From Rutidosis leptorrhynchoides (taxonomy: Eukaryota; Streptophyta; Magnoliopsida; Asterales; Asteraceae): a DNA stretch of 64,000 bases. Both the position numbers and the translations under genes were made by a program. The notes beneath the pieces are model-generated. The model saw nothing but the letters and a program-made list of their open reading frames with translations, searched no databases and was not told the DNA's origin. The stretch covers positions 82,752,001-82,816,000 of the forward strand of contig NC_092339.1 in assembly GCF_046630445.1 (NCBI RefSeq). The letters run 5' to 3'. Shown in pieces: positions 34,457 through 50,800 of this stretch (position 1 is its first letter; every line of letters starts with the position of its first letter).

Positions 34457-35149
34457 TTAATACGCAAGTTGTTCAGCAAAAGAAATAAAGACACGTAATT
34501 CATAAGTCCAGATATAAGTCATGCATTCTGGTTTTACTAAGACGACTTCCCATCCTTGGTCTTGTGGAAAATAACCGTTATGACCATTGGCTAGGCAGCA
34601 TGTTGTAATGTCGTCAAAAGGACGAGGGTTTCGTAATGTCCAACAGCCCCGTAATAATCTAAAAACCTTGTTTTTCACCCCAACTACTGAATCCGTCACT
34701 TGTGGGAAGGTCTTATTTAAAAGCTGCAGTTCGATTTTCTTTTTCTCACTTTGGTAAGAAGCGAACATCACTAACCCGTAAGCATAACATGCTTCTTTAT
34801 GTTGCATGTTAGAAGCTCTTTCTAATTCATGAAATCCTATGTTGGGATATGTTGAGTCAAAATAGGTTCTTAACCCCTAGCGTAAAATTGCATTTGGGTT
34901 CCTCGCATTTAATGCTTTAAAGAAAACACGGCGTAACTTACGGTCTCCCCAATGCGATATACCCCACCTATCAAAGGAAAGCCTTTTATAAACTAAGGCA
35001 TTTCTGGAAAGTCTTTCAAATGTTTGACAAGTTAATTTCGCCATAACTAAATGTGCTGATGAATTCTGACCAATTCTAGACAAGATTTCCTCAATCATAT
35101 CCTCTGGTAGGTCTTCTAAAATATTCGGTTGTCTACCCTTAACGTCCAT
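34457..35149 (-). pseudogene. Captured F-box protein gene in element F (230 codons, one stop)
   Basis: The frame starts MDVKGRQPNILEDLPEDM at 35149 and runs to 34457. Residues 10-55 form an F-box (LPEDMIEEILSRIGQNSSAH, then LTCQTFERLSRN), the Skp1-binding module of SCF ubiquitin ligases. A helical part with HKEACYAYGLVMFASY resembles the region after the F-box in the At2g35280-like plant family (recalled). A TAG at codon 91 (34877-34879) replaces Tyr; copy H has Tyr there. The gene lies between the acidic ORF and gag, on the element's sense strand. It is not part of any standard gypsy gene set, so capture from the host is inferred. Confidence 0.75.
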
Positions 35150-36299
35150 TTTGTTTTTATACTGTAAAATAGACAAGGATTAGATTCGTAAAAGATAATT
35201 AACAAACAATACAAGCAATTTTTTTTATAGAACATAAAAGTACAAGCACACTATAATACATATAATATACAACATGATTACAACCCTCTAATCTGAATCA
35301 CTGGTTTCTTCTTCTTCGGACTTGGTTCGTTTTCCTAATTTTTCAGGAATATATGGTGTTCCTCTAATACGAGCCGTCGTTTTCCACAATGGTTTAGAGA
35401 AACCTGGTGGTTTAGAGGTTCCCGGGTCATTGTTACATTTTAAGAAATACGGATGTTGTCGATGTAAAGACCCGTCCTAATCCATCTGGACGAAGTCCAT
35501 AATGATTATAAATGATTCACAACAGTTGATTACATCGCGAGGTATTTGACCTCTATATGATACATTTTACAAATATTGCATTCGTTTTTGAAAAGACAAT
35601 CTTTCATTACAACCAAAGTTGACGGCATGCATACCATTTTATAATATATCTAACTATAACTGATTTAATAATAATCTTGATGATCTCAACGACTCGAATG
35701 CAACGTCTTTTGAAATATGTCATGAATGACTCCAAGTAATATCTTTAAAATGAGCAATTACACAGCGGAAGATTTCTTTCGTACCTGAGAATAAACATGC
35801 TTTAAAGTGTCAACCAAAAGGTTGGTGAGTTCATTAGTTTAATATAAATAATCATTTCATAATTTTAATAGACCACAAGATTTCATATTTCCATTTCTCA
35901 TAAACATACGTCCCATGCATAGAGACAAAAATATCATTCATATGGATTGAACACCTGGTAACCGACATTAACAATATGCATATAGAATATCCCCATCAAT
36001 ACGGGATCCTCCTTCGGACATGATATAAATTTTGAAGTACTAAAATATCCGGTACTTTGGATGGGGCTTGTTGGGCCCGATAGATCTATCTTTAGAGTTC
36101 GCGTCAATTAGGGTGTCTGTTCCCTAATTCTTAGATTACCAGACTATATAAAAAAAAGGGCATATTCGATTTCGATAATTCAACCATATAATGTAGTTTC
36201 GATCACTTGTGTCTATTTCGTAAAGCATTTATAAAAGCAGCGCATGTATTCTCAGTCCCAAAAATATATATTGCAAAAGTATTTAAAAAGGGAATAATG

Positions 36300-36575
36300 A
36301 AACTCACGCATATAAATATTGCAAAAACAGTTATTTAAACATTGCATGTATTCTCAGCCCAAAAATGTAATGAGTAAAAAGGGAGCAAATGAAACTCACG
36401 CATATAAATATTGCAAAAACAGTTATTTAAACATTGCATGTATTCTCAGCCCAAAAATGTAATGAGTAAAAAGGGAGCAAATGAAACTCACGCATATAAA
36501 TATTGCAAAAACAGTTATTTAAACATTGCATGTATTCTCAGCCCAAAAATGTAATGAGTAAAAAGGGAGCAAATG
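36300..36575. repeat. 92-bp tandem repeat, 3 units, in the solo LTR
   Basis: GAAACTCACGCATATAAATA recurs with its start at 36299, 36391 and 36483, and a partial unit begins at 36575: a period of 92. The first unit is diverged; the next two look identical. Related units occur in the LTRs of element G (46810-47020 and 55329-55530). Confidence 0.9.
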
Positions 36576-37063
36576 AAACTCACCTAACGTATTTTGTAGT
36601 AAAAATACATATGACTATATTGAACAACTGAACAATGCAGGGTTGGCCTCGGATTCACGAACCTATATCATTTGTGTATATATTAAAATCTATAATAACA
36701 ATTAAGCAATTACATATATTAATATTAATATACTTAATAATTTGTATATGATATCAATGAATAAATTGGTTATAATTAGTTTATATTCTTTAGATAAATA
36801 ATTAATATTTACAAATATAATTATATTAAAATATGTTTAACCTTCATATGTAATTTAATTACTATTTTACAATAATAGCATTTCATAAAAAAAATGTAAT
36901 ATTAATATAGTTATGATACATGTAAAAATATATTTTTAGATAAATATCAATTGTTTTGTAAAAATTATAATAATACTAAGATAATGATAATAATAACAAT
37001 AATTCATTGTAACTTACTCATTTTCATGATATTATTTTTATCTATATTCTATATGTTTGTAAA

Positions 37064-37064
37064 C

Positions 37065-37130
<66 letters not shown>
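37064..37130. repeat. (ATA)n microsatellite in the solo LTR
   Basis: An uninterrupted ATA run of about 22 units. It produces an artefactual poly-Ile open frame. Confidence 0.95.
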
Positions 37131-37131
<1 letters not shown>

Positions 37132-37187
37132 GGAAATGGATACTACCTCAAGGAAATCGGATAAAAAAAATTACACTGCCACTCCAG

Positions 37188-37233
37188 GGACTCGAACCCC
37201 TGACCTCTCGAACCCCATCACTACCCTAAACCA
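37188..37233 (-). other. tRNA-like A/B-box module in the solo LTR
   Basis: On the minus strand TGGTTTAGGGTA (A-box-like, 37233-37222) is followed by GGTTCGAGTCC (a perfect B box, 37198-37188). The B box sits in an AGGGGTTCGAGTCCCTG stem-loop like a tRNA T-arm. Start-to-start spacing is 35 bases, shorter than in a real tRNA, so this is not a functional tRNA gene. Confidence 0.55.
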
Positions 37234-39369
37234 GCTGGGCTGTTGCCCAAATTCTGAATTAATACCAATCCAGTTTTAATTAACTCGTTCTGTTAATTGT
37301 TCATCTCCTTCACATTCTTCACAATTTTTCAGTCGATTACAGAAAGGTTCACAATCATTCCAACTATTAAGCGATTTAAATAAGGATGTAACATTACAAC
37401 ATAACTAATTATCTGTGGTAATTGGGTTTACAGAAAAGAAAGAAAAAAAAATCATTACAGCTCGTTATGAGCTTCAAAAACTCAAATTGCATTTTTAAAA
37501 TCTAGGCTCTTTTAGGTTTTACTTTCAATATGAAATCGATAGTAAATACCTCATGGAAACTTTTTGAATTCTTAATTTCAACGGAAACAACTTATAAAAC
37601 TCCAATTTGATCTTCAAACACTCGGTTGACTTTTTATTCAAGATCTTTGACTCGAGAATTCAGATTCGATATCGAAAATTGGAAATCCAAATCTTGTAGA
37701 TAGTTTAAAGACACGATTCCTAACCACACTACATTTTTAGTTTGTGAAATTGACATCGAATTCGAATTTTTGTGAAAAAGTTGAACACAGAGGGTGTCGT
37801 GCCTCTTCCTATCTCTTTTCTGTTTTATTCTCCCTAAGTGAATTGAAATACAGACTTGATAAAACATAATTGAGTTCAAATAATGTAATCAGGTTAATTT
37901 AAACTTGTTTTGTAGTGATTTGGCTCGACATAAAGCTTATTCTGACAGAAGGATGAAGAAAAAAAATATATTCCACTTTTAACTGTAATTGTTTGCTACT
38001 GGAATGGATTGGAATCAAGATGTACCAGCTTGCAGATATATAATAAATTGTAAAACAGTTGATAGTTAAGTGTAACTGAATTTGATTCCTTTTTCTTGAT
38101 TTATTTTATATAAAAGTGATATTAATCATAATAATTCTATTAATAATTATTAATAATAATTCTGAAATAATAACAATATAATACTGAAATAACAATTATC
38201 ATAATGATATTAATATTTAGAATATTAATACTAATAGTTATAATAATGCTTATAATGATTTTATCAATGATAATGTTACTAATTTGTATTATTTTTATGA
38301 TAATAATAATAATATATATAATAATATTATTTACATTATTAATGACAATAATATTATTAGTAATGATAATATAACAATTTATATGTCTATATATATATAT
38401 ATATCTATATCCATTTTCATATCTTATAAGCCATCTATTTTAAATAATAATATTTATAATACGTATATAGATGTTAATTTTGAAAGTACTAATAATATTA
38501 ATATAATGACTATAATTTATCTTATAACTACATATATATGATCTATTATTAAATATATAATACCATATATTTAATATTTAATATTTAATATTTATATAAT
38601 TATATAATTGTGTTTACATTTAAATATGAATACACTAATAATGTTATATATAATTATTATATATCTATTTGTTGCATTATACATTATTATACTTACACAT
38701 ATATTTATATTTATATATAAACATTATTTAGTTACAAACAATTGTTCGTGAATCGTCGGGATTAATCAAAGGTTACTGAATTCATGAAACAGTTCAAAAT
38801 TTTTGAGACTCAATAATACAGGCTTTGCTTATCGTATCGAAATCAAATAAGATTCAGGTTTAAATTTGGTCGGAAATTCCCGGATCATCACAGTCGATAC
38901 ATATAAAGTTCATCGGGGTTGGAATCAGTTTTTTCTATTTTTATACCTTTTCCCTTATTATTTTCTTTCGCTTTATTAAATTGGGTCGAGGTAATTTCTA
39001 TAACATCATCGGAATCCTCATCGGGATCCGATTCATCAGAAAATTGGTAATCTTCCCAATATTTTGCTTCTTCGGCGGAAACATCATTGACCATTATTAA
39101 CTTTGGTCCGTTGGTTGAGAATTTTCTTTTATTTAATCGATTTACTATAGGTATCAATATTTTTCCTCCGGAACCTCTTCTTTTGGTTCCTCCTCTTCCG
39201 ATTCCTCCTCTTCTGGTTCCTCTTCTTCCGGTTCCTCCTCTTCCGGTTCCTCCTCTTCCGGTTCCTCCTCTTCTGGTTCCTCTTCGGGAATTTGTGAATC
39301 TTCCCAAAATATATTCGACTCTTCATTATTATTAGGTGAATAAATGGGATTTGTACTAGAGGTAGACAT

Positions 39370-39581
39370 CTATCACACAATATCAAACACGGTAAGAGAT
39401 TAATATATCACAAAATATTTACATGTTAATAATATATAGTTTCCATCAAAAAAAAAGATAAACAATCATTTTTGAAGAAAAACACGGTCGAAGTCTAGAC
39501 TCACTAATGCATCCTAACAAACTCGGTAAGACACACTAATGCAATTTTCTGGTTCTCTAAGACCAATGCTCGGATACCAAC
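39370..39581 (-). other. Leader and primer binding site of element F
   Basis: TGGTATCCGAGC (39568-39579, minus strand) is the initiator-Met primer site with one mismatch. The following leader (ATTGCATTAGTGTGTCTTAC, GACTTCGACCGTGT) is shared with elements H and G. Confidence 0.8.
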
Positions 39582-42500
39582 TGAAATGTCCCGTTCATAT
39601 TGATTATAAACGTTCCATATTAATTGATTTCGTCGCGAGGTTTTGATCTCTATATGAGACGTTTTTCAAAGACTGCATTCATTTTTAAAACAACCATAAC
39701 CTTTATTTTATCTATAAAGGTTAAAAAGCATTACGTAGATTATCAAATAATGATAATCTAAAATATACCGTTTACACACGACCATTACATAATGGTTTAC
39801 AATAAGAATATATTACATCAAAAATAAGTTTCTTGAATGCAGTTTTTACATAATATCATACAAGCATGGACTCCAAATCTTGTCCTTATTTTAGTATGCA
39901 ACAACGGAAGCTCTTAATAATCACCTGAGAATAAACATGCTTAAAACGTCAACAAAAATGTTGGTGAGTTATAGGTTTAACCTATATATTATCAAATCAT
40001 AATAATAGACCACAAGATTTCATATTTCAATATACATCCCATACATAGAGATAAAAATCATTCATATGGTGAACACCTGGTAACCGACATTAACAAGATG
40101 CATATAAAAATATCCCCTATCATTCCAGGAAATCCTTCGGACATGATAAAAATAACATCAAAGTACTAAAGCATCCGGTACTTTGGATGGGGTTCGTTAA
40201 GCCCAATAGATCTATCTTTAGGATTCGCGTCAATTAGTAGATCGGTTTACTAATTCTTAGGTTACCAAGCAAAAAGGGGCATATTCGGCTTCGATCATTC
40301 ACCCATATAATGTAGTTTCATTTACTTGTGTCTATTTCGTAAAACATTTATAAAACTGCATGTATTCTCATCCCAAAATATTAGATTTTAAAAGTGGGAC
40401 TATAACTCACTATCACAGATTTTTACTTCGTCGGGAAGTAAGACTTGGCCACTGGTCGATTCACGAACCTATAACAAATATGTAAATATATATCAAATTA
40501 TGTTCAAAATATATTTACAACATTTTTAATACGTTTTAATGTTTTAAGTTTATTAAGTCAGCTGTCCTCGTTAGTAACCTACAACTAGTTGTCCACAATT
40601 AGATGTACAGAAATAAATCGATATATATTATCTTGAATCAATCCACGACCCATTGTATACACGTCTCAGGCTAGATCACAAGTCAAAGTATATATATTTT
40701 TGGAATCAACCTCAACCCTGTATAGCTAACTCCAACATTACTGCATATAGAGTGTCTATGGTTGTTCCAAATAATATATATACATGGGTCGATATGATAT
40801 GTCAAAACATTTGCATACGTGTCTATGGTATCCCAAGATTATATAATATATTAGAATACATGTATAATACAATATAAGTAAGCTAGGATATGATTTGTAT
40901 AGAATTGTTACAATATTCCTGTAGCTACAACAATCAAAAAATATCCAATTTTATTTTACCCATAACTTCTTCGTTTTAAATCCGTTTTGAGTGAATCAAA
41001 TTGCTATGGTTTCATATTTAACTCTATTTTATGAATCTAAATAGAAAAGTTATAGGTTTATAGTCGAAAATATAAGTTACAAGTCATTTTTGTAAGAGGT
41101 AGTCATTTCAGTCGAAAGAACGACGTCTTGATGACCATTTTGAAAAAACATACTTCCACTTTGAGTTTAACCATGATTTTTGGATAAAGTTTCATGTTCA
41201 TAAGAAAAATCATTTTCCCAGAAGAAAACCTTTTAAATCAAAGTTTATCATAGTTTTTAATTATCAAACCCAAAACAGCCCGCGGTGTTACTACGACGGC
41301 GTATGTCCGGTTTTACGGTGTTTTTCGTGTTTTCAGGTTTTAAATCATTAAGTTAGAATATAATATAGATATAGGACATGTGTTTAGTTGATTTTAAAAG
41401 TCAAGTTACAAGGATTAACTTTTGTTTGCGAACAAGTTTAGAATTAACTAAACTATGTTCTAGTGATTTCAAGTTTAAACATTCGAATAAGATAGATTTA
41501 TATGTATGAATCGAATGATGTTATGAACATCATTACTACCTCAAGTTTTGTGGATAAACCTACTGGAAAAGAGACAAATGGATCTAGCTTCAAAGGATCC
41601 TTGGATGGCTTGAAAGTTCTTGAAGCAGAATCATGACACGAAAACAAGTTTAAGTAAGATCATCACTCGAAATAAGATTATTATAGTTATAGAAATTGAA
41701 CCAAAGTTTGAATATGAGTATTACCTTGAATTAGAAAGATAACCTACTGTAAATAACAAATATTTCTTGAGGTTGGATGATCACTTTACAAGATTGGAAG
41801 TAAGCTAGCAAACTTGGAAGTATTCTTGATTTTATGAAACTAGAACTTATAGAATTTATGACGAACACTTAGAACTTGAAGATAGAACTTGAGAGAGATC
41901 AATTAGATGAAGAAAATTGAAGAATGAAAGTATTTGTAGGTGTTTTTGGTCGTTGGTATATGGATTAGATATAAAGGATGTGTAATTTTGTTTACATGTA
42001 AATAAGTCATGAATGATTACTAATATTTTTGTAATTTTATGAGATATTTCATGCTAGTTGCCAAATAATGGTTCCCACATGTGTTAGGTGACTCACATGG
42101 GCTGCTAAGAGCTGATCATTGGAGTGTATATACCAATAGTACATACATCTAAAAGCTGTGTATTGTATGAGTACGAATACGGGTGCATACGAGTAGAATT
42201 GTTGATGAAACTGAACGAGGATGTAATTGTAAGCATTTTTGTTAAGTAGAAGTATTTTGATAAGTGTCTTGAAGTCTTTAAAAAGTGTATGAATACATAT
42301 TAAAATACTACATGTATATACATTTTAACTGAGTCGTTAAGTCATCGTTAGTCATTACATGGAAATGTTGATTTGAAACCTTTAGGTTAACGATCTTGTT
42401 AAATGTTATTAACCCAATGTTTATTATATCTAATGAGATGTTAAATTATTATATTATCATGATATTATGATATATTAATATATCTTAATATGATATATAT

Positions 42501-43033
42501 ACATTTAAATGTCGTTACAACAATAATCGTTACATATATGTCTCGTTTCAAAATCATTAAGTTAGTAGTCTTGTTTTTACATATGTAGTTCATTGTTAAT
42601 ATACTTAATGATATGTTTACTTATCATTATCATGTTTATATATAGTGTAACAATATCTTAAAATGATTCATATGTAATTAGTAAAACATTGTTATAATGA
42701 TAATCGTTATATATATCGTTTTCAAGTTTCTTGATTCAATAGTCTCATTTTTATGTATATAACTCATTGTTAAAATACCTAATGAGATACTTACTTATCA
42801 TAATATCATGTTAACTATATATATATCCATATATATGTCATCATATAGTTTTTACAAGTTTTAACGTTCGTGAATCACCGGTCAACTTGGGTGGTCAATT
42901 GACTATATGAAACCAATTTCAATTAATCAAGTCTTAACAAGTTTGATTTCTTAACTTGTTGGAAACACTTAATCATGTAAATAAACAATTCATTTAATAT
43001 ATATATAAACATGGAAAAGTTCGGGTCACTACA
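39582..43033 (-). repeat. 5' LTR of element F (3.45 kb)
   Basis: The ends are TGAAATGTCCCGTTC at 39582 and ...CGGGTCACTACA at 43033. It is near-identical to 26056-29484. The inverted 11-bp pair lies at 40458 and 42866. A 74-codon open frame at 40653-40877 is matched in the other LTR only because the LTRs are copies. Confidence 0.9.
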
Positions 43034-43714
43034 AATAGTACATACATTTAATAGCTGTGTATTGTACAAGTATGAATACGGGTGTATACGAGTAGAATTG
43101 TTGATGAAACTGAACGAGGATGTAATTGTAAGCATTTTTGTTAAGTAGAAGTATTTTTATAAGTGTCTTGAAGTCTTTCAAAAGTGTATGAATACATATT
43201 AAAACACTACATGTATATACATTTTAACTGAGTCGTTAAGTCATCGTTAGTCGTTACATGTAAATGTTGTTTTGAAACCTTTAGGTTAACGATCTTGTTA
43301 AATGTTGTTAACCCATTGTTTATTATATCTAAAGAGATGTTAAATTATTACATTATCATGATATGATGATATATTAATATATCTTAGTATGATATATATA
43401 CAGTTAAATGTTGTTACAACGATAATCGTTACATATATGTCTCGTTTCGAAATCATTAAGTTAGTAGTCTTGTTTTTACATATGTAGTTCATTGTTAATA
43501 CACTTAATGACATGTTTACTTATTATTTATCATGATTAAACATAGTGTATCAATATCTTAATATGATTCATATGTATTTAGTAAGACGTTGTTATAACGA
43601 TAATCGTTATATATATCGTTTCGAGTTTCTTAATTTGATAAACTCAATTTTATGTATATAACTCATTGTTAAAATACCTAAAGAGATACTTACTTATCAT
43701 ATAATCATATATAT
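43034..43714 (-). repeat. Piece of the 3' LTR of element H (left of G)
   Basis: It matches the F LTR from 42134 onward (AATAGTACATACATTTAATAG). It begins abruptly against the exact end of the F LTR and ends at the TATAT target duplication of element G (43710-43714). Confidence 0.9.
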
Positions 43715-47829
<4,115 letters not shown>

Positions 47830-50800
47830 GTTGGTATCAGAGCGGTGGTCTTAGCGAACCATGTCTGCATTAGTGTGTCTAACTGATAAGTCGTTAGGAT
47901 GCATTAGTGAGTCTGGACTTCGACCGTGTCTGCATGTCAAAAGTTTTGCTTATCATTTCGTTTCAAAAATTAACTGTTTATCATTCTTAGAGAATCACTT
48001 GCTTATCATTCTTAGTCTAGACACGTTTTACTGCATTGACTGCATGAATAGCGTATAGACAAAATTCATATCTTAGCGTATCTGTTACTGTAACTTTGCC
48101 TGACAACTTCCGTAGATTCCTCCGTAACTTATGGGATTTTAGTATTATATATGCATATGTAAATTTTGTATTGCAGGGTACTAATCTACATCCTATAATC
48201 TATTTCTTATCGAAAATCCTTCATCTGATCGTACGAGATGAATCCTGCAGCTAGTTCGAGTCTCTCAGATTCCGATAGCTATTACGATAGTTATTCCGAC
48301 AGCTATTCCGACATAGATGTTCACCTAAGCTCCGAAAATAGCGTCACCAGCATGAATCAACCAATCAGCCATTATCAATTCATCTGATGGGTTCGTAGTC
48401 GACTTAATTAATGGAAACACGCAGAAGGCAATCCCTTCCACCAACCGAATTCACTTCTTGACAATGAACCTGAAGCGTTTACCGGCGAACCTGTTCGAGA
48501 CATCATTTTCAGTCTCATTTCCAGGGTAACTCGACAAGATTATATTCTATCCACAATTCTGAACCTTATTCATTCGCTCGTTCCGACCGACAATCATCCT
48601 GGAGTAATAAGTCAACGAACTTCGCGCTCGAATAATCAATTCGAAGAATATGGTGCAAAATGTACCAGCTTCAACAACATCACCGGAACCAACCGTACCA
48701 TCAATAACAGCACCAGTACCATCAACAATCCATGCTTCAATATCATCATCTGTACTTTGAGTATGATCTTCGTTCTACGTATCGTTCTACCTCATTTATC
48801 TTCATTCGACATGGCGAATATGTAATCTCTAAAGTTTTAGAGATTATTTATTCTAGTTCCAACCGAAAAGTAAATGAGTTTAATATCATATTAACTCATT
48901 AAATCCATGAATACATTTGAAGAAAATATATATGTATGTATGTTTTCATAAAGATTGTAATTAAAAATTCTCTTGTACAAACTGTTAATGGTGAAAATAT
49001 TTTAACGGGTAGGTAATACCCGAGGAATATTTAAATTTCACATTAATAAGTTACATTGTTCGTTCTTCGAATCTGTTTCAACAGTCATATACTATCCTAC
49101 ATACATCCACATATATACGAATCCGTTCACCACAGAATAACCATTTTTATTCAATTTCATATTTGGATTTTTACTTATCTGAATCCAACAAGTGGCATAA
49201 TGGAGAAATAATGGACACAATAAAAATTGATTAGAAACAGACTAATTGACTATATGAAATTTTGTTAAGAAACCACGCTAACAAAATTCTAGCTAACTGT
49301 CCCTAACTAACTGTTAATTCCATATTACATTTTATTTAACGCAATTTAATTATCGCAATTTTAATTCTCGCAATTTTATTTAACGTCATTTAATTTCTGT
49401 TATTTACTTTACGCACTTTATTTATCGTCATTTATTTTCTGTTATTTATTTTACGCACTTTAAATATCAGGACACGTATACAAGGTTTTGACATATCATA
49501 TCGACGCATCTATATATATTATTTGGAATCACCATAGACACTCTATATGCAGTAATGATCGAGTTCTCTATACAGGGTTGAGGTTGATTCTACAATAATA
49601 TATATAGTTTGAGTTGTGATCGAGTCTGGGACGAAAACGGGTCACGATACATATTAATTAATTCGAATATTATATATTAAACTATATATGAATTATTGAA
49701 TTGCTAACTGTGGACTCTCAACATTGGACAATTAAAATGACTTAAAATATTGATTATAACATATGAAACTAAATAATTCTTCAAGTTTTCCACTTGATTT
49801 CATCTCAAACCTCATTTGTATCTCGACGATTACGATCTACGTTCAAACCTTTCATGATTCTTGAAAACATCTCAAACGAGAGGATAAACCAACCGCACTT
49901 CATCTACGGGAGAAAATATTGATGCATCTAGTTATGCATCTGAAAAACTCTCGAAAACTGAGTAAACGTTCAACACATAACTGTGCTAATTTCTTTAGTG
50001 TTATTATTACCCAAAATAACTTTGCAGTTCTTCTTCAAAATAGCCAATTTTGTCACAGCTCCAGCAAGACAACTTTGACTTTTCGTACGAAACAACCTTA
50101 TTATAACGTTGATATATACGCGTGCTCTTTTATTGTTACCAGGGAACCTTTTATATTCCACCATGTTACCATCAGCGTTTAATCATCTAAAAATACAATT
50201 ATCCCGAAACCACCTCGGATTAATAACCGATGATCCAGATATCATAGCATTAAATGCAGAGGAAACAGAAAAATGATAGGTGGTCTAAACGGCCAAAAGT
50301 TTGATGATAAAGAAAGGAGTGTTAGGAACGCTCGATAGAAAATTGGGTATTGAAAAACAGATTGAGCTACCCATGAAGGAGACCAAGGACAAATACAAGA
50401 ACCAAACCCTATATTCAAAGGATTCAGGTAATTTTGGATCCGTTGAAATCTTTAGAGAATATCTTGCTCCAAAGTCATGTTAAAATCTTGCGGAAATTTT
50501 TTTTCCATCAACCATCGAACTTAGAAATTCCAAAAATATCATCATCAATATCTTCGATATCTCTGAGGATATTTTCATAAATATTCTCGTCCGAGGTTAT
50601 ATACCTCATCGTGCTACCTGTGTATCATTATATTGGAAACATTTAATAGAAAATTTAGTACCGAAAAGCAGATTATGCGAAACTATGAAGAAAGCCGTAG
50701 ACAAATCACAAAGAATAAGTTTGACTTCAAAGAATCCAAATAATTCAATGTCTGCTAAAGTCTTTAGTGAATATCTTGCTCCTTACTCTAAACCCTTGCA

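Larger units (their letters stand above)
35463..38892 (-). mobile_element. Solo LTR of the element G family (3.43 kb)
   Basis: The plus-strand ends are TGTAAAGACCCGTCC and ...GGATCATCACA. It is flanked by GTCGA on both sides (35458-35462 and 38893-38897), a clean 5-bp target duplication. Its reverse complement matches the LTRs of element G from end to end in layout (TGTGATGA..CGGGAATTTCCGA start, GGACGGGTCTT near the end). With no internal region, it is the product of LTR-LTR recombination. Confidence 0.9.
35288..39369 (-). pseudogene. Acidic Glu/Pro-repeat ORF of element F, split by a solo LTR
   Basis: It starts MSTSSTNPIYSPNNNEESN at 39369. About eight EEEPE-type repeats follow, then a conserved stretch (NGPKLIMVNDVSAEEAKYWE), an Asp/Glu/Ser-rich part and a basic Lys/Arg segment, ending EEEETSDSD at 35288. 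A one-base deletion after the repeats shifts the frame near 39155. The solo LTR at 35463-38892 interrupts it between DELYMYR and the rest. The homologue in H (62342-62974) is 210 codons. Function unknown; the mixed acidic and basic low-complexity make-up suggests a nucleic-acid or chromatin-binding role, which is only a guess. Confidence 0.7.
26056..43033 (-). mobile_element. Element F: 17-kb chromovirus (Tekay-like Ty3/gypsy) with two extra 5' genes
   Basis: On the minus strand: 5' LTR (43033-39582), PBS, acidic ORF, F-box ORF, internal polypurine-like box, gag-protease, RT-RNase H-integrase-chromodomain, polypurine tract, 3' LTR (29484-26056). The two LTRs look about 98-99% identical by eye. 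Flanks are TATAT on the left and AATAG on the right, so there is no matching target duplication. The right flank is the interior of another LTR of the same family (element H). Internal genes have several stops, and a solo LTR of another family sits in the acidic ORF. Confidence 0.9.

Noticed and set aside
36300-36575. CRISPR-like array
   Set aside because: Units are contiguous 92-bp tandem repeats with no unique spacers, in a plant LTR.
38888-39307. RGG-like protein (GTGRGG repeats)
   Set aside because: It is the wrong frame of the Glu/Pro repeat of the acidic ORF; only its C-terminal half, after the one-base deletion, is in the true frame.
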